From assembly GCA_014529385.2 (NCBI GenBank), contig CM043964.1:8567497-8631496 (forward strand): a stretch of DNA of 64,000 bases, read 5' to 3'. A program made the position numbers and the translations under genes. The stretch is from Adiantum capillus-veneris (lineage: Eukaryota; Streptophyta; Polypodiopsida; Polypodiales; Pteridaceae). Under the pieces are notes generated by a model. It ran no database searches and was not told the origin of the DNA. It saw only the letters and a list, made by a program, of their open reading frames with translations. This document shows positions 47,501 through 60,572 of the stretch, in pieces. Position 1 is the stretch's first letter; each line of letters begins with the position of its first letter.

Positions 47501-48791
47501 CATAAAGTGCATCAATAAGTGTAAAGGAACTTCCATTTGCAGTAGTAAGCACAATCTTTCCAACTCCTTGAACCGGATAACAGTCATTGTTGGCACAAGT
47601 GACTAAATTCCCATGAGGGACAGACTCAAAAGAGGTAAACAATTCACGATGTGAGGTAATGTGCTTTGTAGCACCACTGTCAAAATACCACACATGTGAA
47701 TCTGCAGCAAACAACTGACAAGCATGCATCATGGACAATAGGATTGTAAGTGCACTCTGCACTAAAAGCCCATTCTGCATCAACGTCAGCATCACAATCT
47801 CCTTTCATAGAAGACTCAACAATGGCTGCATTTGTAGTGGAACCAGCATTTGCAGTTGAACCACCCTCTTTCTTCTTAGCCTCTTTGGCCTTCAACTTAG
47901 GACATGACTTGATCAAGTGATCATTAGCTTTAAAATAATGGCAACGCATCTTCTTTTTGCCCTTATCACCAAAATTGCTAGGCGAAGTGCTGCCAGCAAA
48001 AGCATTAGGAACAGAAGTTTTGCCACTCGCAGCAGAACCATAAGAAGTGGCTGCATTGCTGTTACGACCCTTTCTTTGAGAAGCAATAAAATACTGTTCA
48101 ACTGCACGCTATCTAGTCCTGTTTTTTCTGGAAAGTGGCTCTTGCAATAGCAATGTGCATAATGCATTAAACTTGACAACTTCTGGATTTCCTTGGGTCA
48201 TAAGTCTCCAATTACTAGAAAAAGTCTGGTAAGAATATGGTAAGGCATCAAGAACAGTCTGCACAAGGGAACTGTCTGAAATAACTTCACCTACATAAAT
48301 AAGTTGCTCATTGATATCCTTGACACTAGCAAGGAAAGTGTCCATATCATCTTCCTCATGCATAATATTCGACTCCAACTCTTTACGCAGCAAAGCAATT
48401 TTAGCCTCATTGACTTGCATAAAGACCAGCCAATATATCCCAAGCCTGTTTTGCAGATTTTGTTGAAAGGATGTGAGGAACAATGGTGCCCTTCACAGAC
48501 AACGCAATTCATGCATGAGCCTCCGCATCCTTTACATCCCAACGAGCTTGTTCTGCCGTACGCAAAACAACTCTAATAGAAGCAATCCTTGCAACAAGAC
48601 CTGCAACATCCTCAACACCGCCTACATCCTTAGAACTAGGACGTACATCAATGCCCTGCACAATGTTCCAGACGCCCTTTGAAACAAGAACATGTTGCAT
48701 CATACAAGCCCACATAGGGTACGTAGTGGTCCCCATCCAACCTGTCCTCAACAGCAAACATCTTGAACACATCTGTGTTGTTGTCGACCAT
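44557..48791 (-). pseudogene. gag-pol: Element D gag-pol polyprotein, several frameshifts
   Basis: The likely start is the ATG at 48791 (MVDNNTDVFKMFAVEDRLDG), a typical copia gag N-terminus. Gag continues in shifted frames to about 48109. The zinc knuckle near 47940 reads CHYFKANDHLIKSC, with Phe in place of the second Cys. Protease has DSGATKH near 47675. GAG-pre-integrase and the integrase core follow, with HSDVCGPM near 47090 and PQQNGVVERKN near 46790, separated by a frameshift near 46870. Reverse transcriptase breaks by a one-base shift at 45775-45778 and then keeps the catalytic YVDD near 45445. RNase H ends after another frameshift near 44670. No intact product is possible. Confidence 0.92.
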
Positions 48792-49118
48792 GGTAAATGT
48801 TGCACTTGATGTGAAAACTGCTCGAAAATAGGTGTAATGAAGCGGAAACAACACGTGCTATATAGCACAAACCGTAGAAGACTATGAGGCACTGACAAAA
48901 ATTTTGCACAAAATGACAAAATAGCATGTGCAGTATTGCCTGTAGTGGAAACGGAGGCCGAAATGAGCCCGAATAAAAAATTTGAGCAGACTCAGCTCTA
49001 TGAGATTTCCCAAAATTTTTGTCGACCTGCGAATGCTTGCGAAAGCTCACTGAAATCGGGGAAAGTGAGAAGGCGTGTGCTGGAGCAGCTGGCGACTAAG
49101 CCCGGGTGGACGCAACCT

Positions 49119-49130
49119 GATCTAATACCA
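49119..49130 (-). other. Primer binding site of D
   Basis: The complement reads TGGTATTAGATC, two mismatches from the initiator tRNA-Met complement, next to the 5' LTR. Confidence 0.72.
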
Positions 49131-49132
49131 AT

Positions 49133-49359
49133 TGTTGGAACTAGGGTTGCAGAGAAACGCACACAGCTTGGAGAAGATGAAGGAAGCTCAATGCACACAA
49201 TAGAGAGTGTGTTACTTAGTATGCAATGGAAAGATAGATAGCCCTAGAGTGATGGGCGTATATACAATGCTCGGGGGAAAAAACCTCCTAAAGAGGAAAA
49301 AAACGCCCCGGCGGTCCTAGTGTGTTCACACACATCACTACTACATGTATATGGTAATA
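49133..49359 (-). repeat. 5' LTR of D (227 bp)
   Basis: It matches the 3' LTR with about 10 differences. In minus orientation it starts TATTACC where the 3' LTR starts TGTTACC. Confidence 0.94.
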
Positions 49360-49360
49360 T

Positions 49361-50131
49361 TTAAGAAGTGATATGCATCACTTCTTCAAGATCTGCGTTC
49401 AATGCTACCTCAAGTATATCCACTGTTTCTTGAATATCGGCCTCGTGACTTGGTCCTGCCTACCGCATTTCATATCTGGCAAGTTTTTTCTTTAAAACAC
49501 CTACTTATTCTTCTTTGGCTGCCAACTTCTCTTGTAGAGAGAAAATGCTCTCTCCTTGGCTGGCTAGTGCAACCCCTTGAGACACAATATTAGCAATTTT
49601 TTCATGCTTATCTGGTAGGAGCACAACTGGCCTCTTTTGTGCAGGTGGATCTGCCTCCCCACGACGTGCTTCTATCCTTTATTTAGCTCTTACAAGTCCG
49701 ATACCAATGTTGAAAGGACGGCCTGTGGAAAGGATGCACTTCTTCATTATATCTTGCAGGAAGACTTGCTGGATGAAGTACATGGCAACTTGATTATGGT
49801 TAGGTAGACTGCACTCCTTTTGGATGAAGCGTAGGAGCAACACACACGGGAGCCCTTTGTGTTGCAAATCTGAGATTTTCAATGGTGCCGTTGCCTTGGT
49901 AAGACCTGACCTCTTGGACAGTATATCTTTCACATAAAAAGAGGGACAACACTTGCGTACATCTTCCAATTTCATTGGTTCGCCCTCCAAACCTTCAGGC
50001 TCCACGGCCTTAACAAAGAATGCGGAAAGGTCTTGAGCCCCGTAACGCATGCTCTCCTCTCTGAGGATGTGTGGAGACTCTTCATTATCGAGCTCACCGT
50101 CGACATTGGGAGGAGCGTATAGGGCTTCCAT
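49361..50131 (-). pseudogene. Unrecognised 256-codon reading frame with internal stops
   Basis: From ATG at 50131 one frame runs MEALYAPPNVDGELDNEESP and onward for 150 codons to a TAA at 49679, then continues in the same frame through two further stops (near 49504 and 49444) to a TAA at 49361. The later part is Lys/Glu-rich and coiled-coil-like (SLQEKLAAKEE, VGVLKKKLA). The even phrasing on both sides of each stop shows a once longer protein. I recognise no family. It lies 260 bases downstream of the kinase-like pseudogene on the same strand, and element D is inserted at its terminal stop. Confidence 0.55.
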
Positions 50132-50392
50132 TTCCCGTCAAATCACACAATAAATAATTAGATAAAAAACATAGATACACATTGATTAAAAAACTACAAT
50201 CAATGGTAACATTCACACAATAATAAAATTCACATCTCTCTCATCAATTTGACAATAGAAATGTAATAAAATAGCATGAAATTTCAAATCAATGGACATG
50301 AGACATGACAAAACTGTATAATTGCAAAGTATAGACATGTTTTCAAATTACAAGGTATGATTTCAAATTTCAATCATTGGATGGCCTCAAGC

Positions 50393-51579
50393 CTACACTA
50401 TCTGGGAGTGTGCGACCAACATGCTTAATGCCTTGTAACATGCTAAGGAGATCTGTGAGGACTTGCGCTGGGTGGGATTGGTAGATACACAAGTGCGCAG
50501 GACTTCCTGAAAGCATTTGAGGAAAGCGATATAATTAGTGTCATCATCCTTAGGTAAATATTTAAGGAGTTCTTGAATGTATTTAAGTGAGTAGATATCT
50601 TGGCTGCACGTGAAGACTGGAGGATTTGTCGATATATATTCAGGAGCCACCCACCAATATCGCTTACCCCAGGCTTACCTTGTTGATGGGAGAAGATTTG
50701 GCAACTTTGGAAATGTGTTCTCTGTGGGGAACAAGGTTGCACTACGCCCAATCACATACGCATACATATACTCCAATCCATCCAAAATGCAGCAAGATAT
50801 TACTCCCATGAACATCATTGTGAGTGATGTTATTCACGTGCAAAAAGATAAAGGTTCGGAGCAATCCATTAATGATAGGCCATATATTCTTCTTGACGCC
50901 TTCAACGGTCCCCTCAGTGTCATTGAAACCCTTTCTTATGGCCACATTCTTCCCCTCCTTTTGGAGTCTCTCTAGCCAGTGGTCGAGGAGGGTGGACGCT
51001 TGCGTGGTGTTTCTCACCAATCCCAGAGGCAGAATGATTCCACTATGAGTGATATTCATAATTGTGGCTTCATGCAACACTATGTCAATGGAACTCTTCT
51101 GGCCATCACCCTTGATTAGCTGGCCAACGTAAAATTCATCTATGAAGGTTTGATGGTTGACTTTCACCTTCGTGACCATGCCGTATCTACCTTCTCCAAT
51201 GCTTTCCATTTGTGGAAACTCAATCCAAGCCATGCGCATGATGACGAGGTTGTATGGGTCTAAACTTCCCATGTTGGGCGGCATTGGATCATTGCTAGAG
51301 ATTGGTACTTTCAAAGCGGCAAGCACTTCGGGTATATTCTTGGGCTCTTCTCGATCCTTGGTCTCTTTCCCTGTTGCGTCATGCTTCTGTAGAGGACCGT
51401 ATGAAGGAGGTAGAGGTAGAAGCATATGTAGCACTACATAACTCATCCAAAAATGATTTGTATGAGGACTCTTGCAAGACTTCCTGGAGGCGATCACTTC
51501 GTAATCCATAAAGATGAGTGCATACGAATTCTTCGACATATTTGCACTCAAATTTTGTTATCTTGCCTATAGTACCCAT
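50393..51579 (-). pseudogene. Protein-kinase-like pseudogene
   Basis: From ATG at 51579 (MGTIGKITKFECKYVEEFV) the coding trace passes through three frames, by frameshifts or unspliced introns. The central frame (51551-50742) holds a kinase-like core. It has a glycine-rich loop IGEGRYGMVTKV near 51190, a catalytic-loop-like HNDVHGSNILL near 50800 (His-Asn-Asp where kinases have His-Arg-Asp), and a magnesium-loop-like CDW at 50745. The third frame begins with APEYIS near 50640, matching the kinase APE motif, and SQDIYSL follows. No clear catalytic Lys of the VAIK type is visible. It may have been a pseudokinase or receptor-like kinase relative; no subfamily is assigned. Confidence 0.6.
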
Positions 51580-51659
51580 GATGTGCGTAGAAGCTAAAAC
51601 AAAATACAAAAAATAAAAAATTTTCAGCAGTATAAGTGACATGTAATACAATACATTCT

Positions 51660-52940
51660 AGTCATTCTTTACAACACAAACATTGGGCAATCACCCTAAA
51701 CCCTAAACCACATGTTTACATAAATGTAATTTATGATTAATATACACGAGAACATGCACATGATTATGCATGATGTTTATAATGATTTTTCATATCATAA
51801 AGAGATATGTTATGATTTTTTGAATAAAAAACCTTGCATTTATGAGACATTATCAATAGGAATGTGAGGAAGTCATAGAAATACACATTATTTTACAAAT
51901 TACAAAGATTAATGTAAAATATGGTGTCACGTTGTCATGCTGACACGTATATAGTGGGAACGCATCCTACAAGAGTTATCTTTTAACTTTTTAGATACAT
52001 AATTATCTTTTCTATAATGTACATATGCATATTTAAGTATAATAATAAGCCTTCTATCTCATCCTATTATTTTTCTCAAGGGTAACCTATTCTTACTTTA
52101 CCATCAAAAAATACTATGGGAAAAGCATCAATAGGTCTGCCTCTTTAACTTGGGGCAAAAAGCATTGAGTCTTTATTTCTACTATCTCATTATCATCTCA
52201 CACCCTAGCTAGATCCTATATTTAGGGTAAACTCAAATATATATATATTCTATGTATTTTTCATATTTTTCTTATATTTCTTTTTAAATAGCTACTAGGA
52301 GGGAATCAAATCCTAGTGGGGCACTAGGTGGCATGATTTCAATGATACACTTATTTTAATGCATTATTGCAAGCATGATTACAAAACTTTGTGAAGGAGC
52401 AATGTCATGCTTTCATATGGCATGAGGTGTCCTTTGGAATCAAATGAAAGTCTAGGCTAAGGGGACCACATGAAGACTTTTGCTACCAGAAATGGACCCT
52501 ATTTTGATGATTGTTTTACACAATGTTCCAATCCGAATTGGAAAACGATTTCAAAAGAAAAATCGTAACTAATGAGCTGAATTTTCTGCCCATATTTTTA
52601 CTTTTTTATTTGGAGGCACGGTTGAGGAGATATGATCAAAATACTGGACCCTAGTCTGCCCACATCATGCAGGGACAACTCATTTTCAACTTTTCCAGTT
52701 TCTGTTCACACTGGCTCCTCTCTTCTTGTGTAAATCCTTGGGGGTTCCCTTCACCTATAAAAGGGGACCTCTTCTTCCTTGAAAGAAAACTCAAGCATTC
52801 AAGCCATTGATGAGAGGAATTCATGAGGGAGGGAGTAGTAATGCCAAATTGTACTTAGTCATTAACATAAGCCTAAGCCTACACTTTCTCCAAGAAGAAG
52901 ACTAGCCACTCTTGCAACAAGCTAACCTTGGAAGATCAAC
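51660..52940. other. AT-rich intergenic DNA with an LTR-like promoter segment
   Basis: No gene is supported. A TATAAAAG box at 52756-52763 lies in a GC-richer stretch that resembles a plant LTR promoter region, and CACTA-2 is inserted about 180 bases downstream. No partner LTR was found, so the LTR reading is only a suggestion. Confidence 0.45.
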
Positions 52941-52943
52941 TCT

Positions 52944-53070
52944 CACTACAAGAGGCTATTCATATTAGCGACGCTCACACAGCGACGCTCAAAATTTTTT
53001 TCCCGGCGTCGCTATGAGCGTCGCAAATTTACAAGTATATTTGCGACGCTCATAGCGACGCCGGCTGGGC
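52944..53070. repeat. CACTA-2 left terminal inverted repeat and subterminal motifs
   Basis: CACTACAAGAGGCTATTC is followed by repeated AGCGACGCTC and CGTCGCTATG motifs, including an inverted pair around AATTTACAAGTATATTTG. It corresponds to the right end of CACTA-1. Confidence 0.85.
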
Positions 53071-53155
53071 TAAAAAAATAACAGAGAGCACTAAAAAACT
53101 CAGATCTCAGATCTGAGTTTTTCGGCGCCCTCAAGCAAGGAGCAGGTAACGTTCT

Positions 53156-53742
<587 letters not shown>

Positions 53743-54615
53743 AATTTAACGTCGTAGGAAACTAATTAAAATTAAAAGACCTAAAGATCTAGCCGACGGG
53801 GAGTTGAACTCAAGACCTATTATTCAAGAGGGAAATGGCATAACCAATCTATCATACTTGGCATGGGTGATAGAAAAGTTATACCATTTATCTCTTTTTA
53901 TTGGCACACACATCCACACACGCGCACACACACAAGAAGAACAGAGTTATAACGTCGTAGGAAACTATCCTAAAAGACGTTAAATATTAGGTTAGATGTA
54001 GACTTATGTTAAATTAGATTTAGGTTTATTTAAGTTAAATTAGATTAGATTTAGGTTTATTTTTAGTTAGATTTACGTTTATTTACGCTAGATTTAGATT
54101 TACGTTATATTAGATTAGATTTAGGTCTCCATAGACTGCGATGCCTGCATGAAGCGGGTGAAGAAAGCCCTCAATGAAATATAGGGTATTGCTGCCTTCA
54201 CTCATGGTGGGCTCCGTCGATCCAAAAGTACTGGTGAAATGTCTTCAGAAGATAGGGAAGAAGGTGGATCTTCAGGGCGGCAAGAGTCACTACATCCCCT
54301 ACAATGACCATCTAGACAACCTCTAGTCATTCAACAGCAACTTCAAAGTTCGTAACAAGAGCAAGAACGGTCCAAAGGGCCAATTGCTGTCGTCAGATGT
54401 GGATGGAGATGAGGTAGCGTCGCCGCCGGAAGTTAACTCTCACATCTTTAGTGATGAGAATGCCAACTCTTGCCGAGTTATGTGAAAAATTATGTGTTAA
54501 ATCAGATTTAAGGTTCTTATAATCCCTGTTATTTTAGTTCTTTGTTTTTAATATAACATAATTTACGTTAGATTTAGATTTATATAATATTAGATTAGAC
54601 TTAGGTTTATTTAGG

Positions 54616-54684
<69 letters not shown>

Positions 54685-55114
54685 GAAGAAGAGAGTTTTA
54701 ACGTCGTAGGAAACTATCCCAAAAGACGTTAAAGATTAGGTTAGATGTAGACTTACATTAAATTAGATTTAGGTTTATTTTTAGTTAGATTTACGTTTAT
54801 TTAGATTTACGCTTATTTACGTTAGATCAAATCCATGCAAGAATTACTTACGGTTTAGGGTTTAGAGTTAGACGAACAGTGAAAAGATCTACTGTGAAAA
54901 GATGTTAAGATGCTGTGAAGTGCTATAGCTAGAGAAGAGGCAAAGGGGTTTTGTCCACTACATGCAGTATCATGTAGACGTGGGTCTGTAGATTTCTTGT
55001 ACCCACAAATATAGGTATTGACCAATAAAGACGAGATTATAACCCGGTGGTTCTGATCTCCGTGCACCCCTAGACCGAGGTGTGCGGGGATTGGACATGA
55101 CTAGAGAATGTGAG

Positions 55115-55117
<3 letters not shown>
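53743..55117 (+). repeat. CACTA-2 upstream region with recurrent ATTTAGGTTTA words
   Basis: No gene is seen. Words like GATTTAGGTTTATTT and AGATTTACG recur from 53990 to 54130 and again from 54520 to 54830. A second AC run lies at 54619-54683. It is the inverted counterpart of 34480-35540 in CACTA-1. Confidence 0.7.

Positions 55118-55170
<53 letters not shown>
55118..55170 (+). repeat. (GA)n microsatellite upstream of the CACTA-2 transposase gene
   Basis: An uninterrupted GA run of about 53 bases, 65 bases before the transposase ATG. Confidence 0.95.
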
Positions 55171-55172
<2 letters not shown>

Positions 55173-55234
55173 GACAAAGAATGCCAATAGAATATTAAAT
55201 TTGTTGTCCAGGTTATAAGATTTTTATCCTCATT

Positions 55235-58200
55235 ATGAGTAGTGACGAGGATGTGGGACTGTCCAACCGAAACACCTATCTCTCAACGAGGGTCTTATGT
55301 CCTTGTAATCAATGCAAGCATGCTGTGCGACGGACAAGACGTGTTTCTTTGCAGCACGTTCGCGAATTTGGCGAGTTCGATCCATCTATTATAGATCGAG
55401 TTGTTGCCAATTATAACTCGTCGGACTCTGACGTTGGCCAACAAGCAGCAATCTTGCAACCCAATAGACGTGTTCGCAGGCGCTTTGGTCAAGCAGCATA
55501 TGTGAGGCCACAAGATGTAGCCTCTGACAGCTCGGGGGATGATCATGCAGAGCACATTCCCAACGAGGCAATGTTTGAGCCCGAGATTGATGAAATGATC
55601 GAGACGATCATGGATTCAGAAAGTCTTATCTATGATGATATGAAAAGTGAAGCCGATACGCCATTGTATAATGGAGCACGTATATCTAGATTGAAAGCAC
55701 TCCTGGTTCTTCTCAACATGCAGGCAAAGTTTGGATGGAGTGACACTAGCGTCATAGCGCTTTTCAGGTGATCTATTACAATTAGTTTACTTTAATAAAA
55801 CTCTAAATGTATAATGATCTGATAGATTTTCACACGACTGTATCGTATTTTTATGTTGTGTAGATTGCTTAAAGAGCACATACTACCAGCTGACAATGTG
55901 ATGCCAGATTCCCGAGATGAAGCAAGAAAGATTTTGCGAAACTTGGGGATGGATTACAATTCTATCCACGCTTGTCCTAATGACTGCATTCTTTTCAGAG
56001 GGGAATACATAGACATGGAGAAGTGTCCGAAATGTGATTCCGAAAGATATCGAGTAGGTCTCCACAGGACAAAAATTCCACAAAAGGTTTTGCGACATTT
56101 TCCTCTGCTTCCTTGCATCAAGCATTTCTTCGAATGTAAGTCCATGGCCGCCCTAGCATCATGGCATGAGGAGAATAAATCTTCGGATGGTGTGCTACGA
56201 ATTCCTGCAGATTGCGCAGCCTGGAAACATATAGATGGAACATGGTCGGATTTTGCCAGGGAAGCTCGAAATTTGCGCTTAGGCCTGGCTATGGATGGCG
56301 TAAATCCATTTGGTCAAAGATCAACATCTTATAGTGTATGGCCCGTTGTCATCGTGAACTACAACATTCCCCTGTGGTTGACTACGAAGAAGGGGCACCT
56401 ATGGCTAAGCTTGATTGTGCTAGGGCGATATAAAGTGGAGAATATGGATGTGTATCTTCGTCCACTATTGGAAGAGCTACAACAATTGTGGATTGGCATA
56501 GAGGTGGTGGATATGAGCCGACACACAGGACGACGGAATGCTTTGATCAGAGGCATTCTAATGTGGACCATGCATGACTATCCCGGGCTAACAGAATGCT
56601 CAGGTGATCTATTGACACTCCTCACTCAGACATTGTAAATCTTGTTTTTTCCCATAGTTGATCTATTATCATGTGTATACATGCAGGGCTTCAAACAAGC
56701 GGATACGTCAGAGCATGTGTCACATGTGGACCTAGACTGAATGTACGTAGGGCGCCCTCACTGAAGAAGCAAATCTACGAAGGTCATCAAGCGTATCTTC
56801 CAGAGAATCATGTGTTACGCGACGGCTTTTTGGGAAGAGAGCCACCAAGGATGTCTGCACAAGCATGGTTAGAGCAGAAGGAGATGTGCGATGACGGATT
56901 GCCTCCAGGGATGAAGAGACTATCTCTATGGTACGAGTTACCATACTGGCCCCGACTCATGATCAATCACTTGCTCGATCCAATGCACATATTCAAGAAT
57001 GTGGGTAATCTACTATGGGACCATCTGACCGGCAAGAAAGATAGTTTGGGAGCCAGAGTTGACCTTAGAAATGTGGATCGTATGGAGCAATATTGGCCGC
57101 AAACAGCGTCTGATGGATCAATAAAACTCCCTAAAGCACCATGGATTTTCACAGGAGCCCAAGAACGCAAAGTAAAAGAGACCATTCGATCTTTGCAGAC
57201 CCCCACTGGCGTAATGCACTCGCTCCGAACGTGTTTTACTAAAGAAGGAAAGCTTACCGGTTTGAAGTCACACGATTGGCATAAAATGTGTCAGGTACGT
57301 TCATAGTGGACTTTAATATCATTGCATAAAATGTGGACTTTAATATCATTGCTGCACATACTTTACAGTTTATTTTACCGGTTTCCATTGAGGGATGTTT
57401 GTCTCTCGACATCCGTAACACAATCTACAAACTTGCAAAGCTGGTGCACGGGATCTCACAAAAGGAGAGCAACGTAGACTCCATACCATTCGCCAAACTA
57501 AATGCTGCGGAGCTTGTGTGCATGTTTGAGAAACATTTTCCTACTACCATGCTAACCATTCAGGTGCATCTTCTTGTTCACATAGTTGATGAGGTGGAAA
57601 TAGCTGGCACAGTTCATTCCAGATGGATGTTCTTCTTAGAACGTTTCATGAAAACGCTTAAGGGATATGTACGTCAAAAGCAACTTCCGGAGGGTAGCAT
57701 GGCAGAAGGTTGGTTGGTATCAGAGTCCCTAGTGTACATTGGAGAGTGGCTAGACGGATTTGATAAAGCTCGGGACACGCTATGGCGAACCATAGATGAT
57801 GAGCGCATATCTGGGATTGTCATGTGCAATCTCCGTGTTGAGAAGAAGATGACGGAAGATCTAGAGGCTAAAATCAACCTATTTTGCATGCTTCACAATC
57901 CAGTGATGCAAAAGTGGATTTCACAATATGAGGATGCAAAGCAAGAGTGACAAAGGGCACGAATCGAGTGGACACGGGGAAGACGACCACCGATGCACTA
58001 TCCGACGGTTCTGGAGAGCCTACCAACATTCATGAGCTTAAGATGGTTGCACAACCAATTGAAAAGCGCACAACAATGCGGTGACGAAGTGACTGAGGAA
58101 GAGTGGGAGTACTCTCGGGGTTGCGCGACCAAGGTAAGTTTGCAATGTACGACTAGCTAGTGACTTTATTTCTAAACGTTTGTACGGTCACTCATAATCT

Positions 58201-58966
58201 ATGTTCGTTGTAGTATAAGTCATACACAGCAGCATGGTGTAAAGGTTGACATTTTAGGGTGGAACGGATCGACAAAAAGCGTTTTACTCAAGATTGTGGA
58301 ATCATGGCAAAATTTGAATAGTCTAGTCGACGACGTTCCTCTGATGCAGATCCTGTGGTGGCGGAACTCACTTACTTCGGCACGCTGCAAGATATTTTGA
58401 GGATCGATTACAGAGGATTTTTTGTCGACTTGTTCGACATGCAATGGTTCAAGATAATCATGGAGGGTCGCAACGCTACTGTGCGTAGAGGAGAGTCTGA
58501 TTTTCTTGAGGTGGATTCTACTAAGAAATGGACTGACCTAAGAGACACTATCGTACTACCCGAGCATTGTGAACAAGTAAGTATGTAAATAGTTAACATC
58601 CCCCTTTTACAAGTTATGTGCTTGAAAGCTCTCATGTAAGTTATGTGGCTCTGGCAGGTAATATTTCATCCTACAAAGTCTACATCAAACTGGTGGTACG
58701 TCATAGAGGTAGCCCCTCGTAGTGAAAGTACGTATGAAGGCTACCATGTGCCAATCACAACGGCATCAATGGAGGAGATCAGAGCAGATGCTCAATCAGA
58801 AGCCGCTGCGGTGGTGCCAGACGAGCATCAAGATGCTACTACTCTATATGGGGTGCATGCAGAGGAGCTACAAAATGAAACAGAGGATATGTGTTTAAAC
58901 GGAGAGGTCTATATAGATATAGGAAGTTATGCTGAGTTATGCGAGGATGAGAGAGAGATCTCTTAA
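55235..58966 (+). pseudogene. CACTA-2 TNP2-type transposase gene, full length but with stops
   Basis: TNP2 cuts CACTA elements at their ends. The first exon (55235 to about 55768) has a transposase-associated N-terminus with CPCNQC. The next exon, after an intron ending TTGTGTAG, carries ACPNDCILFRGEYID, CPKC, LGLAMDGVNPFG and WPVVIVNYNIP, all typical of Transposase_21. An intron at about 56602-56686 follows, then the third part (to 57306) with WYELPYWPRLMINHLLDPMH. A DUF4218 region follows (57333-57950; RWMFFLERFMKTLKGYVRQ), and a DUF4216 region (to 58966; YFGTLQDILRIDYRG). Two stops, TGA at 57948 and TAG at 58319, replace Arg and Gln codons kept in CACTA-1. Introns have GT...AG ends. Confidence 0.88.
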
Positions 58967-59238
58967 AGCCACAAATATTGTATTTGAAAAATTTTGCTCC
59001 GTGTTGTAAAAGCTCTGGCTCTCTAAGTACCTTCCATGGTGTATAACGCTCTTTTCTACTCGCGCTCACATCTTTTGATTGAAAATTCTGAGTTTTCGAC
59101 TTGCCTCTTCTATCACTCAATTCATTGCGTCATTGTATTTATATGCGTCATTACGTCATTGTATTTAATGGTCTTTGCGTCATTGTCTACTCTATTCATT
59201 CAATATTAATTTTAAATATTCGTGTGTTTAATGCAGGT

Positions 59239-60572
59239 ATGGATGATGAGGAGTTTCTTTCTTCTTTGTCACCGCAGCAGAGACAATGGTACGTGGAGCT
59301 TCATCGCTCTGGCGCATCATCGTGCGTTCCTACTCCATCCGCATCTCCCTCTCTTTCGGAGCATTCGGCGCGCTCCGAAGCTTCGGCGTCGACGAGATGA
59401 GCTTCACACTCGTCTAGACACCGGCGCTCTAGTGGTGGCGGTGGCGGTTGTTGTGGGGATTCTGCCGCCGATGCCTCCACACCGCCTCGTGTTCGACGAG
59501 GCTCTTTACCCTCCCCTTCTTTGCCCGCCCCCACACCAGCCACAACATCGCCATCTACGCCAGGTTTTGCGCGGCTGACTGTTCCTAGCAGCTACACACC
59601 TCTACCTACTCCGCCAAGAGCCACCCCACTCGACACTCCTCGCTTCGGGGCCCAGACGCCGGTGGAGACACCTGACGTCCGTACCCCCATCGACACGCCG
59701 CTAGAGACCCCTGCCGGGACACCCAGGTTCACGCGTCACCGGCCGAAGGGCTTGCCTTACTCCGTCGACTTCAGCGGCGGCATCATCATGGATGATGACG
59801 ACAAGAAGGTGATCTCGCGCATGCGTGGTCTTTGCTCTCAGCTGTTTAGACACTACATACTAAACAAATGGAGTGAAGTACCAAGTGATTTAAAAAACAG
59901 AGTCATCAGCATACTTCATGATGAGTTTCCCGTTCCAACACGGGATCAGCGCTTCAATGAAGACCTGATGAAGATTCGAATGCGCGAATACTGCAAATAC
60001 AAGCATTCCGAAGTGAAAAAAGAAATCAAGCATGGGTGGAACAGGCCAGATTGGCTGGCCAAAGAAGATTGGAAGAATGCGAAGAAAGCAGCGCGCGAGA
60101 ATCCCGACAAGTGGAAGCAACAAAAGGATGCAGCCAGAGCGTGAGTAGAGGCAAGGAGCTCGCACCACTTGGGGAGCGGTGGATGGGCATCATTTGAGAC
60201 CGATTTTGTAAGTGTTTTCGCATTGCTCTTTATGTTAGATAGTTTAGGGTTTATGAGTTTTTTAATTCTAACATAATGAAATCTTTGTATGTTTTGACAG
60301 TGGTCGATGACAGGACATGATCCCACACCGTACGAGCGTGAGGACGCAGGTAGGAAGGGCTTAAATGCCCTGATGGACATTCTCAGTTCTCGTGGCGGCA
60401 TGGTTAGTATTAGGGTTTACTCTTTTCTATTTTTTGTATTGTTTTATAAATGTCGTTATATGTTTATACCTACTGAAAGCTGTCTTATTGTCTTTTTTTG
60501 CAGATCCGACAGATACGCCGCTTGGACGCGATGAGACGTCTGACTAGACGACGTCAGTTTAGCCATAGCTAG
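59239..60572 (+). pseudogene. CACTA-2 second gene (TNPA-like, Transposase_24/Ptta-En-Spm type) with stops
   Basis: From ATG 59239 the gene encodes MDDEEFLSSLSPQQRQWYVE, a Ser/Pro/Thr-rich region and then the conserved domain (WSEVPSDLKNRVISILHDEF). A Trp- and Lys-rich helix set and SSHHLGSGGWASFE follow, matching the plant Ptta/En/Spm transposase family. Introns are likely at about 60210-60300 and 60402-60504, with an acceptor TTTTTGCAG before the last exon, which ends TAG at 60570-60572. TGA codons at 59398 and 60142 replace Arg codons that are CGA in CACTA-1. It lies 270 bases after the transposase gene on the same strand, as tnpA and tnpD are adjacent in En/Spm. Confidence 0.78.

Larger units (their letters stand above)
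44208..49359 (-). mobile_element. Ty1/copia retrotransposon D, 5.15 kb
   Basis: D has 227-bp LTRs at 44208-44434 and 49133-49359, target-site duplication TTTAA (44203-44207 and 49360-49364), a polypurine tract after the 3' LTR in minus orientation, and a primer site resembling initiator tRNA-Met. The LTRs differ at about 10 of 227 sites by hand count. Gag-pol on the minus strand has several frameshifts. Inserted at the stop codon of an unrecognised reading frame. Confidence 0.96.

Noticed and set aside
52700-52940. LTR upstream of CACTA-2
   Set aside because: A TATA box and LTR-like context are present, but no matching repeat, primer site or polypurine tract was found.
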